DNA of 64,000 nt from Tepidiforma thermophila (GCF_002563855.1 NZ_PDJQ01000001.1:2542001-2606000), one strand, 5' to 3'. Positions 32,325 through 40,906 are shown, counted from the first letter of the stretch. Made by a program: numbers and translations. The notes: generated from the letters alone by a model not told the origin.

Positions 32325-33521
32325 ATGTCGTCGATTGTCACCAACATCGCTGCGCTCAACGGGAACCGGAACCTCGGGATCACGAACGCGAAGATGGGGA
32401 AGGTGCTGGAGAAGCTCTCCAGCGGCTACCGCATCAACCGCGCCGCCGATGATGCTGCGGGCCTCGGCATCTCGGAGAAGATGCGCGCCCAGATTCGCGG
32501 CAATACCCAGGCCATCCGCAACGCCAAGGACGGCATCTCCATGATCCAGACCGCCGAAGGCGCCATGGACGAGATCCACTCCATCCTCCAGCGCATGCGC
32601 GAGCTGGGCGTCCAGGCCGCGAACGACACGAACGACACCGCCGCGCGGACCTCCATCGGCACGGAGCTCATCCAGCTCCGCCAGGAAATCGACCGGATCG
32701 CCAACGCCACCAACTTCAACGGCCAGAACCTCCTCACCGGCGCCCTCACCGGCACCCTCGGCGGCACCTCCGCCAACGACCTCGTCGTCAATGATGCCGT
32801 CGGCAACGCCATCGCCACCGAAATCAACGTCGCTGGCGCCAAGCCCGGCACCTACACCTTCACCTACAACGCCACCACCGACGAGCTCACCCTCACCGGC
32901 CCCAATGGCCAGGCGCAGGTCATCACCGTCTCCGCCATCGCCGCCAACGGCTCCCTGACCCTGAACTTCAACCAGCTCGGCATCTCCATCAAGCTCGCCT
33001 CCACGGCCGGCGAATCCGCCGACAACATCGGCGCCGCCCTCACCGCCGCCGCGGACGACACCATCGTCGTCACCGGCTCCGGCGCCGCCGCGCTCCAGGT
33101 CGGGGCGAACACCACGGCCTACGACGTCATGAACGTCTCCTTCAACGACGTCCGCGCCACCCAGTCCACCGGCCTCAACCTCCTCTCCGGCGGCGGCGTC
33201 GACTGGACCTCCGCGTCCACGATTGTCGCCGACAATGCCGCAGCCCAGGCGTTCATCGACCAGATCGATGCCGCCATCACCACCCTCAACACCCGCCGCT
33301 CCGACCTCGGCGCGGCCCAAAACCGGCTCGAGCACACCGTCAACAGCCTCGGCGTCGCCGTCGAGAACCTCACCGCCAGCGAAAGCCGCATCCGCGACGC
33401 GGACGTCGCCCAGCTGTCGAGCGAACTCGCGAGCAAGACGATCCTGCAGCAGGCGGGCGTCGCGGTCCTGGCGCAGGCGAACCAGTCGGCGCAGGCCGTG
33501 CTGAGCCTGCTCCGCGGCTAA
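32325..33521 (+). CDS. fliC: flagellin 3
   Basis: 398-residue paralogue of flagellin 2 with AGGGGAG upstream. Central ~350 residues almost identical to flagellin 2 at protein and DNA level and C-ending in codon use. The C-terminal ~37 residues (VAQLSSELASKTILQQAGVA) differ at about ten positions from flagellin 2 and return to G-ending codons. Which of the three flagellins dominates the filament cannot be told from sequence. Confidence 0.95.
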   Translation: MSSIVTNIAALNGNRNLGITNAKMGKVLEKLSSGYRINRAADDAAGLGISEKMRAQIRGNTQAIRNAKDGISMIQTAEGAMDEIHSILQRMRELGVQAANDTNDTAARTSIGTELIQLRQEIDRIANATNFNGQNLLTGALTGTLGGTSANDLVVNDAVGNAIATEINVAGAKPGTYTFTYNATTDELTLTGPNGQAQVITVSAIAANGSLTLNFNQLGISIKLASTAGESADNIGAALTAAADDTIVVTGSGAAALQVGANTTAYDVMNVSFNDVRATQSTGLNLLSGGGVDWTSASTIVADNAAAQAFIDQIDAAITTLNTRRSDLGAAQNRLEHTVNSLGVAVENLTASESRIRDADVAQLSSELASKTILQQAGVAVLAQANQSAQAVLSLLRG

Positions 33522-33545
33522 GCGGCTGAGGGAGCACGTGCCCGT

Positions 33546-33579
33546 GCGGGCCCGGGGTCGCCCCCGGGCCCGCTTTTTC
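33546..33579 (+). terminator. strong intrinsic terminator after flagellin 3
   Basis: 12-bp stem GCGGGCCCGGGG / CCCCGGGCCCGC with a 4-base loop (33546-33573), immediately followed by TTTTT. Confidence 0.9.
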
Positions 33580-33593
33580 GCGCGCGGCCGGGC

Positions 33594-33621
33594 TCAAGGT
33601 CGGGGAGGCGGGGGCCGATGA
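33594..33621 (+). promoter_or_regulatory. sigma-28-like promoter before flaG/fliD
   Basis: TCAA (33594-33597), 16 bases, GCCGATGA (33614-33621). It is 30 bases before the flaG-like start and probably drives flaG-fliD. Confidence 0.5.
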
Positions 33622-33650
33622 TCAGGTAGTTTCCGGAAAGGATGGGCGCC

Positions 33651-33980
33651 ATGCAGGAGCTTAGACTGGAGGGCATCGACCCGGTCCGGCTTTCGCCGGC
33701 GCCCGCATCGTGGGGCCAGGGACGGCGGCAGGACCGGCCGAAGCCGGGGCCGCGCCGGGAGGGCGGCAGCCGCGAACGGATGATTCGGATGCTGGCGCCC
33801 GGGCATGACCCGGCAACGCTGGAACTGGAGTATGTCGTGGACCACGAAGGGATGATGGTCGCCATCCAGGTTCGCGACACGGCAACGGGGGACGTCATTG
33901 CGCGGGTGAGGGCAGAAGACCTCTGGCGGCTGGCGAGCGAGGAGGCAGCCAACGGACTTCTCCTGGAACGGCGAGGGTAG
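33651..33980 (+). CDS. flaG: FlaG-like flagellar protein
   Basis: 109 residues. The N-terminal half is basic and disordered; the C-terminal half LEYVVDHEGMMVAIQVRDTA then TGDVIARV matches the FlaG domain, which influences filament length in other bacteria. Start ATG at 33651 has AAAGGA at proper spacing; an ATG at 33642 overlaps it. The gene ends 3 bases before fliD, the usual flaG-fliD-fliS order. Confidence 0.8.
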   Translation: MQELRLEGIDPVRLSPAPASWGQGRRQDRPKPGPRREGGSRERMIRMLAPGHDPATLELEYVVDHEGMMVAIQVRDTATGDVIARVRAEDLWRLASEEAANGLLLERRG

Positions 33981-33983
33981 ACG

Positions 33984-36344
33984 ATGAGCGACCCGGTTCG
34001 GATCGGCGGGTTTTTCGCGACGTTCGATACGGAGGCGGTCGTCCAGCAGCTGACCGCCATCCGGATGCGGCAGGTGACGCTGCTGGAACGGAAGGGTGCG
34101 GACAACCAGGCGAAGAAGAACGCCGTCAATTCCGTGCAGACGGCGATGAAGGCGTTCCTCGAGCGGGTGAAGGCGCTCGCGGCGCCCCAGTCGGTGAGCG
34201 GAATGACGGCGACGGCGAGCGGCGCGGCGGTGAGCGTTTCGGCGCTGCCGGGAGCGCAGGCTGGAAGCTTCACCGTGAACGTCACCCAGCTGGCGACGGC
34301 CACGCGGCTGCAGGGCGCGCCGGCGGCGGCGGGGATCGATGCGACGAAGGCGATGAACCGGTCGAACTTCGGGACGGCGCCGACCAACGGGACATTCACC
34401 ATCGCCACAGCGAACGGGGGCTCGCAGACGTTCACGGTCGGGCCGGCGGCGGCGCAGACGGGCGTGGCGCTGCAATCGGCGAACATCGAGATGGCGGTGA
34501 CGAGCGGGACGTTCACCATTGGGACGGTGGGCGGCGGCACGCAGACGATCACCATCGATGTGACGACGGACACGCTGAATGACGTTGTGAATGCGATCAA
34601 CGGTGCCGGGGTCGGGCTGACCGCGAGCATCGTGAACGATGCGAACGGGCGAGCGAACCGGCTGGAGCTGACGTCGAGCAACGGGGACATCATCCTCGGC
34701 GGTTCAGGCGACAGCTCCAATTTCCTTTCTGCGATGCGTCTGCTGAGCACGCCCGCGGGGACAACGCGGACGGGCCAGGCGTTCACCCAGCAGATGTCGC
34801 TGAACGACGTGATTGCCGACATCAACGCGAGCGGCATCGGGGTGACGGCGAGCATCACGAACGACAGCTACGGGCGGCCGAATATCCTGACGGTGACCTC
34901 GACGCAGGGGAACATCTCGTTCGGGAGCGGGTCGGACACCTCCAACTTCCTTGCTGTGACGGGGCTGCTGACCTCGGCGCCGGGCACGACGCGGTCGAGT
35001 TCGAACCCGCTGTCGCGGCTGAGCACGTCGGCGAAGCTGCAGGATGCGGGGTTCAACGGCGGGGCGCCGAACCCGGGCGACCAGGCTATCGTGATCAACG
35101 GGGTGAGCATCAGCTACAACGCGGCGACGGACTCGCTTGCGGACCTCATCAACCGGATCAACGCAAGCCAGGCAGGTGTGACGGCGCGGTACGATTCGCT
35201 GACCGACACGGTGCGGCTGCAGAACAAGGCAACGGGCGACCTGATGCTGACGGTGGAGGACGCCCCGGGCGGCAACCTGGCGGCAAAGCTCGGGCTGACG
35301 ACGGGCACGCTCACGGCGGGGCAGAACGCGGAGTACAGCATCGACGGGGGGCCGACACAGCAGTCGGCATCGAACTCGGTTGGGTTCGGCGGGGTGACGA
35401 TGACGTTCAAGGAGACGACGAGCGCGCCGGTGACGGTGACGGTCTCGCAGGACACGTCGAGCGCGGCGAACGCGATCAAGGCGTTCGTGGCCGAGTTCAA
35501 CAACGTGATGAAGGCGATCGACGCGGCGACAAAGGCGGACGGGTCGAAGACGAATAACCAGTCGGGGCCGCTGAGCGGTGATGCGTCGCTGCGGCAGCTG
35601 AAATCGGACCTGCGGAGCATTCTGACGAGCCCGGGCACGAACCTGGAGGGCGGATTTGCGACGCTGTCGCAGATTGGGCTGACGTTCGGGGCGGTTGGGT
35701 CGGCCATCGGGACGACGAATACGCTGCAGTTCGACGAGGCGAAGTTTGCCGAGGCGGTGCGGACGAACCAGGCGGGGGTACAGGAGCTGCTGAGCCGGCT
35801 GAGCCTTGCGGCGACGCTGGAGCCGGGCGGGACGGGGTCGATTACCGGGATCTCGGGAACGTATGCGGGGACCGAGCCGGGGAAGTGGGTGATTACGGAT
35901 GACGGCGCGGGGAACCTTTCGGCGGTGTTCACGCCGGCGAACGGGGGCCCGCCGATTTCGGCTTCGGGGACGATTGCGCCCAACGGCTCGAATTCGGGGC
36001 TGATCCCGGGCCTGACGCTGACGGCGGGGCCGACCCTGCAGGCCGGGACGCACACCATCACGGTCGGTGCGACGGCGGAGAGCGTCATCCAGCGGCTGAA
36101 GCGGTTTGCCGAGAACCAGGCGGGCATTGGGGGGACGCTGGACAAGCGGAAGGCGACGTATGACCGGATCGCCTCGGACATTTCGGAGCGGATTGCGACG
36201 CTGGAGAAACGGATTGAGGCCGAGATGGAGCAGCTGCGGCGGAAGTTTGCCGAGATGGAGCGGGCGCAAGCCCGGAGCCAGAGCATCCTGGGGAACCTGC
36301 AGCAGCTGGCGAACCAGCTTTCGGGGAACAGCGGCCGAAAGTAG
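33984..36344 (+). CDS. fliD: flagellar hook-associated protein 2 (filament cap)
   Basis: Caps the filament and folds exported flagellin. 786 residues, longer than the usual 450-700. N-terminal FliD domain (RIGGFFATFDTEAVVQQLTA), then three copies of a flagellin-IN type repeat: about residues 190-260 (LNDVVNAINGAGVGLTASI), 270-345 (LNDVIADINASGIGVTASI) and 380-450 (LADLINRINASQAGVTARYD). C-terminal FliD domain and coiled coil (RIATLEKRIEAEMEQLRRKF). The repeats explain the extra length. Confidence 0.95.
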   Translation: MSDPVRIGGFFATFDTEAVVQQLTAIRMRQVTLLERKGADNQAKKNAVNSVQTAMKAFLERVKALAAPQSVSGMTATASGAAVSVSALPGAQAGSFTVNVTQLATATRLQGAPAAAGIDATKAMNRSNFGTAPTNGTFTIATANGGSQTFTVGPAAAQTGVALQSANIEMAVTSGTFTIGTVGGGTQTITIDVTTDTLNDVVNAINGAGVGLTASIVNDANGRANRLELTSSNGDIILGGSGDSSNFLSAMRLLSTPAGTTRTGQAFTQQMSLNDVIADINASGIGVTASITNDSYGRPNILTVTSTQGNISFGSGSDTSNFLAVTGLLTSAPGTTRSSSNPLSRLSTSAKLQDAGFNGGAPNPGDQAIVINGVSISYNAATDSLADLINRINASQAGVTARYDSLTDTVRLQNKATGDLMLTVEDAPGGNLAAKLGLTTGTLTAGQNAEYSIDGGPTQQSASNSVGFGGVTMTFKETTSAPVTVTVSQDTSSAANAIKAFVAEFNNVMKAIDAATKADGSKTNNQSGPLSGDASLRQLKSDLRSILTSPGTNLEGGFATLSQIGLTFGAVGSAIGTTNTLQFDEAKFAEAVRTNQAGVQELLSRLSLAATLEPGGTGSITGISGTYAGTEPGKWVITDDGAGNLSAVFTPANGGPPISASGTIAPNGSNSGLIPGLTLTAGPTLQAGTHTITVGATAESVIQRLKRFAENQAGIGGTLDKRKATYDRIASDISERIATLEKRIEAEMEQLRRKFAEMERAQARSQSILGNLQQLANQLSGNSGRK

Positions 36345-36353
36345 GCGCGGCGC

Positions 36354-36380
36354 TGAAGATGCGTGAAAACCGGCCGATAA
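36354..36380 (+). promoter_or_regulatory. sigma-28 promoter of fliS
   Basis: TGAA (36354-36357), exactly 15 bases, GCCGATAA (36373-36380): one mismatch from the enteric sigma-28 consensus. The fliS ATG is 34 bases further. Confidence 0.7.
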
Positions 36381-36414
36381 CCGAAACGACACCGAACACG
36401 GGAGAACGAGCCTG

Positions 36415-36825
36415 ATGACCACCAATCCCTACGCCGCGTACCGCACCGTGGAGACGATGACCGCCGACCCGGTGACGCTGACCACGATGCTCTTCGATGG
36501 CGCAGTGAAGGCGCTCCGGAAGGCGCGGCTGCACTGGGAGAACGGGAACCGGCGGGGGTTCGACGATGAGACGAACCGGGCGTACCTCATCATCGGGGAG
36601 CTGCGGGCGACGCTCGACATGAGCCAGGGCGAGATTGCGGAGAACCTGGCTGCGATTTACGCCTACTGCCTGCGGCGGATTGTCGAGGGGTCGCTGGGCG
36701 ACCTGGCGAAGCTGGAAGAAGTGGAGCGGCACATCGGGCAGATCGGCGAGGCATGGAAGACGGCGACGGGAGCGCTGCGGGCGCAGGCCGCGGCAGCCCG
36801 GCCGGGAACGGAAGCGGCGGCGTGA
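36415..36825 (+). CDS. fliS: flagellin export chaperone
   Basis: 136-residue four-helix bundle that binds the flagellin C-terminus before export. Family marks are NPYAAYRTVETMTADPVTLT near the start and MLFDGAVKALRKA. LRATLDMSQGEIAENLAAIY is the third helix. The Ala-rich tail is unremarkable. It has its own sigma-28-like promoter 35 bases upstream. Confidence 0.95.
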   Translation: MTTNPYAAYRTVETMTADPVTLTTMLFDGAVKALRKARLHWENGNRRGFDDETNRAYLIIGELRATLDMSQGEIAENLAAIYAYCLRRIVEGSLGDLAKLEEVERHIGQIGEAWKTATGALRAQAAAARPGTEAAA

Positions 36826-37142
36826 CGGAGGCCGGCCGGCCGATCGAGCGGGCGCTGGCGCTGGCCCGTGCGCGGCTGGCGCTGCTCCAGGCCGGCGGGG
36901 AGTTCGCAGGCCTGGAGGAGCTGGACCGGGCGCTGGAGGCGGCGTGCCGGGCGGCAGCGGCGGACGGACGGCCGGGGGATGAGCAGCCGCTCGGCGAGCT
37001 CCTGGCGCTCCAGCGGGCCGGGGACGCGATCATTGCGGCGGAGCTGGCGGCGACTGGCGCGCGGCTGCGGCGGCTGCGGGAGGGCCAGGCCGGCAACGCC
37101 GCCTACCGTGCGGGGAGCGAAGGGTTTGGGGGCGCCCGGTAA
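36822..37142 (+). CDS. small helical protein after fliS, FliT/FlgN-like by position
   Basis: 106 residues, Ala/Leu/Arg/Glu-rich and predicted helical, from a GTG that overlaps the fliS stop. There is no diagnostic motif, but size, helical content and position immediately after fliS match FliT or similar secretion chaperones. The function is inferred from context. A terminator follows directly. Confidence 0.6.
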   Translation: MTEAGRPIERALALARARLALLQAGGEFAGLEELDRALEAACRAAAADGRPGDEQPLGELLALQRAGDAIIAAELAATGARLRRLREGQAGNAAYRAGSEGFGGAR

Positions 37143-37162
37143 CCGGGCGCGCCGCGTTTTTT
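37132..37162 (+). terminator. terminator after the fliS pair
   Basis: GCGCCCGG-taa-CCGGGCGC overlaps the stop codon, with TTTTTT at 37157-37162 six bases past the stem. Confidence 0.75.
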
Positions 37163-37320
37163 CGCCCCGGGAGGCACGGCCGGAGCAGCCAGCGGCGATG
37201 CACCAAGTCGTCACCGGGCATTCATCGAATGGCGCCTGACCGACCACCGTCCGCGAATCAAGAATGACGCGCGACGTGCCGACACTCTCGGCAGCGCGCA
37301 CCAGCGCGGGGAACAGTTGC

Positions 37321-37956
37321 ATGAGGAAGCAGCAGGGCAGCCAGCGGGGGTCGACGGTGATGGCCGTCGGGATGGTCCTGGCTGCGGGCGTGATCGCCTG
37401 GTTGGGCGGGCGGGGGGACCAGCCGGTCCAGACCAGAGCCGAGGCCTCCGCGACCCTGCCGGGCAGGGCGGCGGCGCAAGAGGCGCAGGTTGCCTACCGA
37501 TCGGTCTCGCACGGGGGTCTACCGACGCGGATTGTGATTCCTGCGGCGGGCATCGATGCGCCGGTCGTGGAGGTCGGCGTGGTGGTCGAGGACGGCGAGG
37601 CCCGGTGGGAGACGGCGTGGCACGCAGCCGGGCATCACATCGATTCGGCGATGCCGGGGCAGCCGGGGAACATGGTGATTACGGGGCACGTTTCGGTGGC
37701 CGACCGGCGGAATGCGCCGGTCTTTGCGACGCTCGACCGGGTGCGGGAGGGCGATGAGATTGTGGTGTACGCGGGGTCGGCCGCCTATCGTTATGTCGTA
37801 GAATCGATCCAGGTGGTCGACCCGGACGCGACGGAGGTGCTCCGCTCGGACGCGCGGGCGACGGTGACACTGATTACCTGCACGCGCGACCTGCGGCACC
37901 GCCTGGTGGTCACCGGGCGGCTGGCGGGCGAGGTCACGCCCGGGGACCCGGCGTAG
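37321..37956 (+). CDS. sortase
   Basis: A cysteine transpeptidase of the sortase fold, 211 residues from ATG 37321 (an upstream in-frame ATG at 37264 would add 19). RKQQGSQRGSTVMAVGMVLA is a basic N-terminus leading into one membrane anchor. The barrel carries the catalytic His in VITGHVSV, Cys in TLITCTRD and Arg in RHRLVVTG, as in class D/E enzymes. No LPxTG-like substrate is visible in the window. It sits between the fliS unit and flgM, an unusual neighbourhood for a sortase; whether it acts on surface appendages is unknown. Confidence 0.85.
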   Translation: MRKQQGSQRGSTVMAVGMVLAAGVIAWLGGRGDQPVQTRAEASATLPGRAAAQEAQVAYRSVSHGGLPTRIVIPAAGIDAPVVEVGVVVEDGEARWETAWHAAGHHIDSAMPGQPGNMVITGHVSVADRRNAPVFATLDRVREGDEIVVYAGSAAYRYVVESIQVVDPDATEVLRSDARATVTLITCTRDLRHRLVVTGRLAGEVTPGDPA

Positions 37957-38014
37957 GGCCTGGCACGATGGTGGGGAGGAGCGTGCCGGACCGAGCGATA
38001 ACGAGGAGCAGCGC

Positions 38015-38305
38015 ATGACAGGAGTACGGAAAACCGGAGGGCCGCGGGGGGTTGCGTTTGACCCGGTGCCGCTGCGCGGGCCGCGGCCGGCGCCTGCGCC
38101 GGAGCCGGCAGACCGGGCAGGCATCACCGACGAGGCGCGCGAGCTGGCCCGGGCGCTCGAAGCAGTCCGGGCGGCGCCGGAGGTGCGTGAGCTGCGCATC
38201 GCTCAGCTGCGCCGGGCGATTGCGGAAGGGCGCTACCAGCCGGACCCGGCGGAGATCGCGCGAAAGCTGCTGGAACGCGGCGGCTTCGACCGCGGGGGAA
38301 CGTAA
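38015..38305 (+). CDS. flgM: anti-sigma-28 factor FlgM
   Basis: 96 residues, with a disordered Pro-rich N-terminus and the helical sigma-binding C-terminus VRELRIAQLRRAIAEGRYQP followed by DPAEIARKLLERG, the typical FlgM end. FlgM holds sigma-28 until it is exported through the finished hook. GAGGAG precedes the ATG. AGCGATAA at 37994-38001 resembles a sigma-28 -10 without a clear -35. This fits the sigma-28-like sites before fliS and flagellin 2. Confidence 0.88.
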   Translation: MTGVRKTGGPRGVAFDPVPLRGPRPAPAPEPADRAGITDEARELARALEAVRAAPEVRELRIAQLRRAIAEGRYQPDPAEIARKLLERGGFDRGGT

Positions 38306-38397
38306 GGGAGCGGGCGGGGTTCGCACCCCGTCGAGTGGTGCCGGTTAACGGGACGAAGCGGGGGATGCCCCAATGCCACGACGGGCCTTTCGGCGGG

Positions 38398-38411
38398 TAG
38401 CCTGAAGATCG
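38398..38411 (+). promoter_or_regulatory. leaderless promoter of the response-regulator-like gene
   Basis: TAGCCT (38398-38403), 8 bases, ATG at 38412. Confidence 0.45.
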
Positions 38412-39164
38412 ATGACCGGACACCAGATGCGTTCGAGAGCGGGCCGGGATGCTGCGCAGCAGGAGGTTGCAGCGGGAGCGATGGCACGGGTGCTGATTAT
38501 CGACAGCGGACTCCCGCGGGCGCTGGAGGGGCGGTCGCTCCTCGGCGAGGGGCTCGACGCCCACCTGGTGCGCGAAGCGGAGGGACCGCTGGCGAGGGCC
38601 GACGGCGACGTCTTCGACCTGCTGGTCCTGTGCGGAATGTCGGCCGAACAGCAGGCGGAGATTGCCAGCGCGTTCCACGCGCACCGGCGATGGCGGCTGG
38701 TGCCGGTGCTGTACGTGAGCGACCCGGCGGCACCGGGGCTGGCAATCCCGGGGACGTTCCGCCCGGAGATCGACGGCATTGTGCGCGGGCACCGGACGAG
38801 CGCGGCGGTGGAGCGGAAGATGCGGGAGCTGGCGAGGGAAGGGGTGAGCGAAGCGGTTGCCGTGGCGGCAGGGCCGTTCGAGCTGGACCCGGTGCGGCTG
38901 CGGCTGGCGGCGCCGGGCGGGGCGATCGCCCTGACCGAACGGGAGGCGGAGGTGCTTTCGATGCTGCTGGCGCGGGCGAACCGGACGGTGCCGGCTGCGG
39001 AGATCATCGAACGGGGCTGGGGGCTCGAAGTGGACGAAAGGTCGCTCCAGATCCTGCGGCGGCACGTTTCGAACATCCGCCGGAAGCTGGCGGAGAAGGG
39101 CGCGGCGAAGGCGGTGCGGACGGTGCGCGGGACCGGGTACCGGTTCGAGGTGCGGGCGAGCTAG
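38412..39164 (+). CDS. winged-helix regulator with degenerate receiver domain
   Basis: 250 residues. The C-terminal ~95 residues are an OmpR/PhoB-type DNA-binding domain (ALTEREAEVLSMLLARANRT, then RHVSNIRRKLAEKG, TVRGTGYRFEV). The N-terminal half has a receiver-like fold (ARVLIIDSGLPRALEG) but the phospho-acceptor position reads LLVLCGMS instead of an Asp, and the usual Lys is missing (DGIVRGH). It is probably a phosphorylation-independent pseudo-receiver; no kinase is nearby. An internal ATG at 38481 is an alternative start. Its stop shares CTAG with the convergent next gene. Confidence 0.8.
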   Translation: MTGHQMRSRAGRDAAQQEVAAGAMARVLIIDSGLPRALEGRSLLGEGLDAHLVREAEGPLARADGDVFDLLVLCGMSAEQQAEIASAFHAHRRWRLVPVLYVSDPAAPGLAIPGTFRPEIDGIVRGHRTSAAVERKMRELAREGVSEAVAVAAGPFELDPVRLRLAAPGGAIALTEREAEVLSMLLARANRTVPAAEIIERGWGLEVDERSLQILRRHVSNIRRKLAEKGAAKAVRTVRGTGYRFEVRAS

Positions 39165-40906
39165 GAGCGGCCGCGGAAGGTGGGGTCGCTGGCATCGATC
39201 CAGCAGCTGGCGAGGCGGTCCTGGTAGCCGTCGGTCGTATCGAGGGGATACCCCTTGACGTAGGGCCAGGCGAGGGCGACGACGCGCTCGCTGACGAGGT
39301 TGGCGCCGGGGTTGAGCGCGAGGATGCGCCGCTGGATTTCATAGCCGAGGCTGCGGCGGGCATCTTCGTCGAGTTCGACGCGCTGCTTTTCGATGAGGGC
39401 ATCGAGGTCGGGGTCGCGGAGCGGGAAGCTATTGCGGGTGCCGGCGCTGTGGAAGTAGGGGTAGACCCAGTCGTCGAGGTCGATCCAGCCGGTGTCGGGG
39501 CCGGCGGCGAAGGGGGCTTCGGCGGAGAGGAGGAGGCCGACGAGCTGGCTGAGCGGCATTGGGACGACGCGGATATCGAGGTCGAGGGCGGCTTTGAGCT
39601 GGTCGCGGATGAGCGAGCCGAGGCCGATGGCGTTTTCGGTCGCGTCGACGACGAAGAGCGGCAGGGGGTCGGCGGGCAGCTGTTTCTCGGAGCGGAAGGC
39701 TTCGAGGGCGGCGCGGGCATCGCGGAGGTCGGCTTCGCGGCCGCCATCGCCGGGGCGGTAGCCGGGCACGGTGGTGAGCTCGCTCTCGGGGAGGGTCCAG
39801 CGGGTGACGGGCCAGCTGATCCAGGGGCTGAGGCCGCCGGAGCCGTCGAAGAACTTACGGACCATTTCGCGGCGGTCGAGCGCCCAGGTGATGGCGTTGC
39901 GAAACCGCTGGTCGTTATACGGGTGATTGACCAGCGAGTAGCGGACGCTGAAGAACATCGAGTGGCCGACGGTGTATTCGACGAGCTGGGGCAGCCCGCG
40001 CTTGAGGTGGTCGGCGAGGGTGCGGCTGACGACGGCGACGTCGAGGGCCCGGGTGCGGAGTCCGCTCTCGACTTCAGCGGTGGTGCGGGGCTGGACGAGG
40101 GAGATGCCTTCGAGGTAGGGGCGCCGGTCGCCGCCGAACCAGGCGGGGTTGCGGCGGACGCTGGCAAAGCGCTGGTCGCTCCACTCGACCCAAAGGAAGG
40201 GGCCGCTGCCGACCTGGGCGTCCAGGGAGATGTCGCGGCCGTCGGGAGCGATCTCCGGGGCGACGATGAAGGAGGCGACGTCAGCGAAGAGGTGATGCGC
40301 GGCGGCGAGGGGCGCCTTGAGCTTGAAGGTGATGGTCTGGGGCGAGGTGACCTCAATGCTGTCGATGGCGGCCCACTGGGGCGCGCGGACAAAGGTGGTG
40401 TCACCGGAGCGCTGGCGTTCGATGCTGAACTTGACGTCGTCGGCGGTCACCGGGCGGCCGTTGAGGGGCGGGAGGTCGTGCCAGCGGGCCTGGGGGTTGA
40501 TGCGGAAGACGAGGGTGGTGGGGTCGGGACGCTCGGGGAGGGCGACGGCGAGGTCGGCGGCGATGGTGCCGCGCGCCTGGTCCTGATAGGTGAGGAGGCG
40601 ACTGAAGACCATCGCCTGGTGGCCGAGGAGCGGCCCGGCCTGGGTCTTGTGGGGGTCGGCGAAGGCGTCGCGTTCGACGAAGCCGGTGTGGCGGAGGGTG
40701 TGGCCGTGGCGGGGGGAGAGAGTTGTCGGCGAGGGCGACGGCGCGCGGGTGGGCGAAGCCGATGGCTCCGCTGTGGGGCTGAAGGGCGTGGGCTGGCCAC
40801 CGCCGCCGCGGGAGCAGGCGGCGGCTGCGAGGGCCGCGGCGGCGCCGGTTGCGCCGAGGAGCCTGCGGCGGGTAAGCCGCCGCTGCCATGGTGATTCGAA
40901 CGCCAT
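39161..40906 (-). CDS. ABC transporter substrate-binding lipoprotein, family 5
   Basis: 581 residues. SBP family 5 (oligopeptide/nickel type) extracellular receptor. The N-terminus has a twin-arginine motif TRRRLLGATGA and a lipobox LAAAAC, so it is likely exported folded and lipid-anchored. A Pro/Ser-rich linker follows, then the binding domain with GRPVTADDVKFSIERQ and FRNAITWALDRREMVRKFF. No permease or ATPase genes are adjacent, so it is an orphan receptor here. TAGTAT lies 10 bases before the ATG at 40906; an ATG at 40918 overlaps that box. Confidence 0.88.
   Translation of the reverse strand: MAFESPWQRRLTRRRLLGATGAAAALAAAACSRGGGGQPTPFSPTAEPSASPTRAPSPSPTTLSPRHGHTLRHTGFVERDAFADPHKTQAGPLLGHQAMVFSRLLTYQDQARGTIAADLAVALPERPDPTTLVFRINPQARWHDLPPLNGRPVTADDVKFSIERQRSGDTTFVRAPQWAAIDSIEVTSPQTITFKLKAPLAAAHHLFADVASFIVAPEIAPDGRDISLDAQVGSGPFLWVEWSDQRFASVRRNPAWFGGDRRPYLEGISLVQPRTTAEVESGLRTRALDVAVVSRTLADHLKRGLPQLVEYTVGHSMFFSVRYSLVNHPYNDQRFRNAITWALDRREMVRKFFDGSGGLSPWISWPVTRWTLPESELTTVPGYRPGDGGREADLRDARAALEAFRSEKQLPADPLPLFVVDATENAIGLGSLIRDQLKAALDLDIRVVPMPLSQLVGLLLSAEAPFAAGPDTGWIDLDDWVYPYFHSAGTRNSFPLRDPDLDALIEKQRVELDEDARRSLGYEIQRRILALNPGANLVSERVVALAWPYVKGYPLDTTDGYQDRLASCWIDASDPTFRGRS

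Noticed and set aside
30785-33335. Long - strand frames opposite flagellins 2 and 3
   Set aside because: Given the reversed skew I checked whether these could be the real genes, but the + frames hold the full flagellin D0/D1 sequence.
38315-38330. CGGGGT-tcgc-ACCCCG hairpin after flgM
   Set aside because: Short stem, no U-tract; too weak to call a terminator, and its TTCG context is not part of a tRNA arm.
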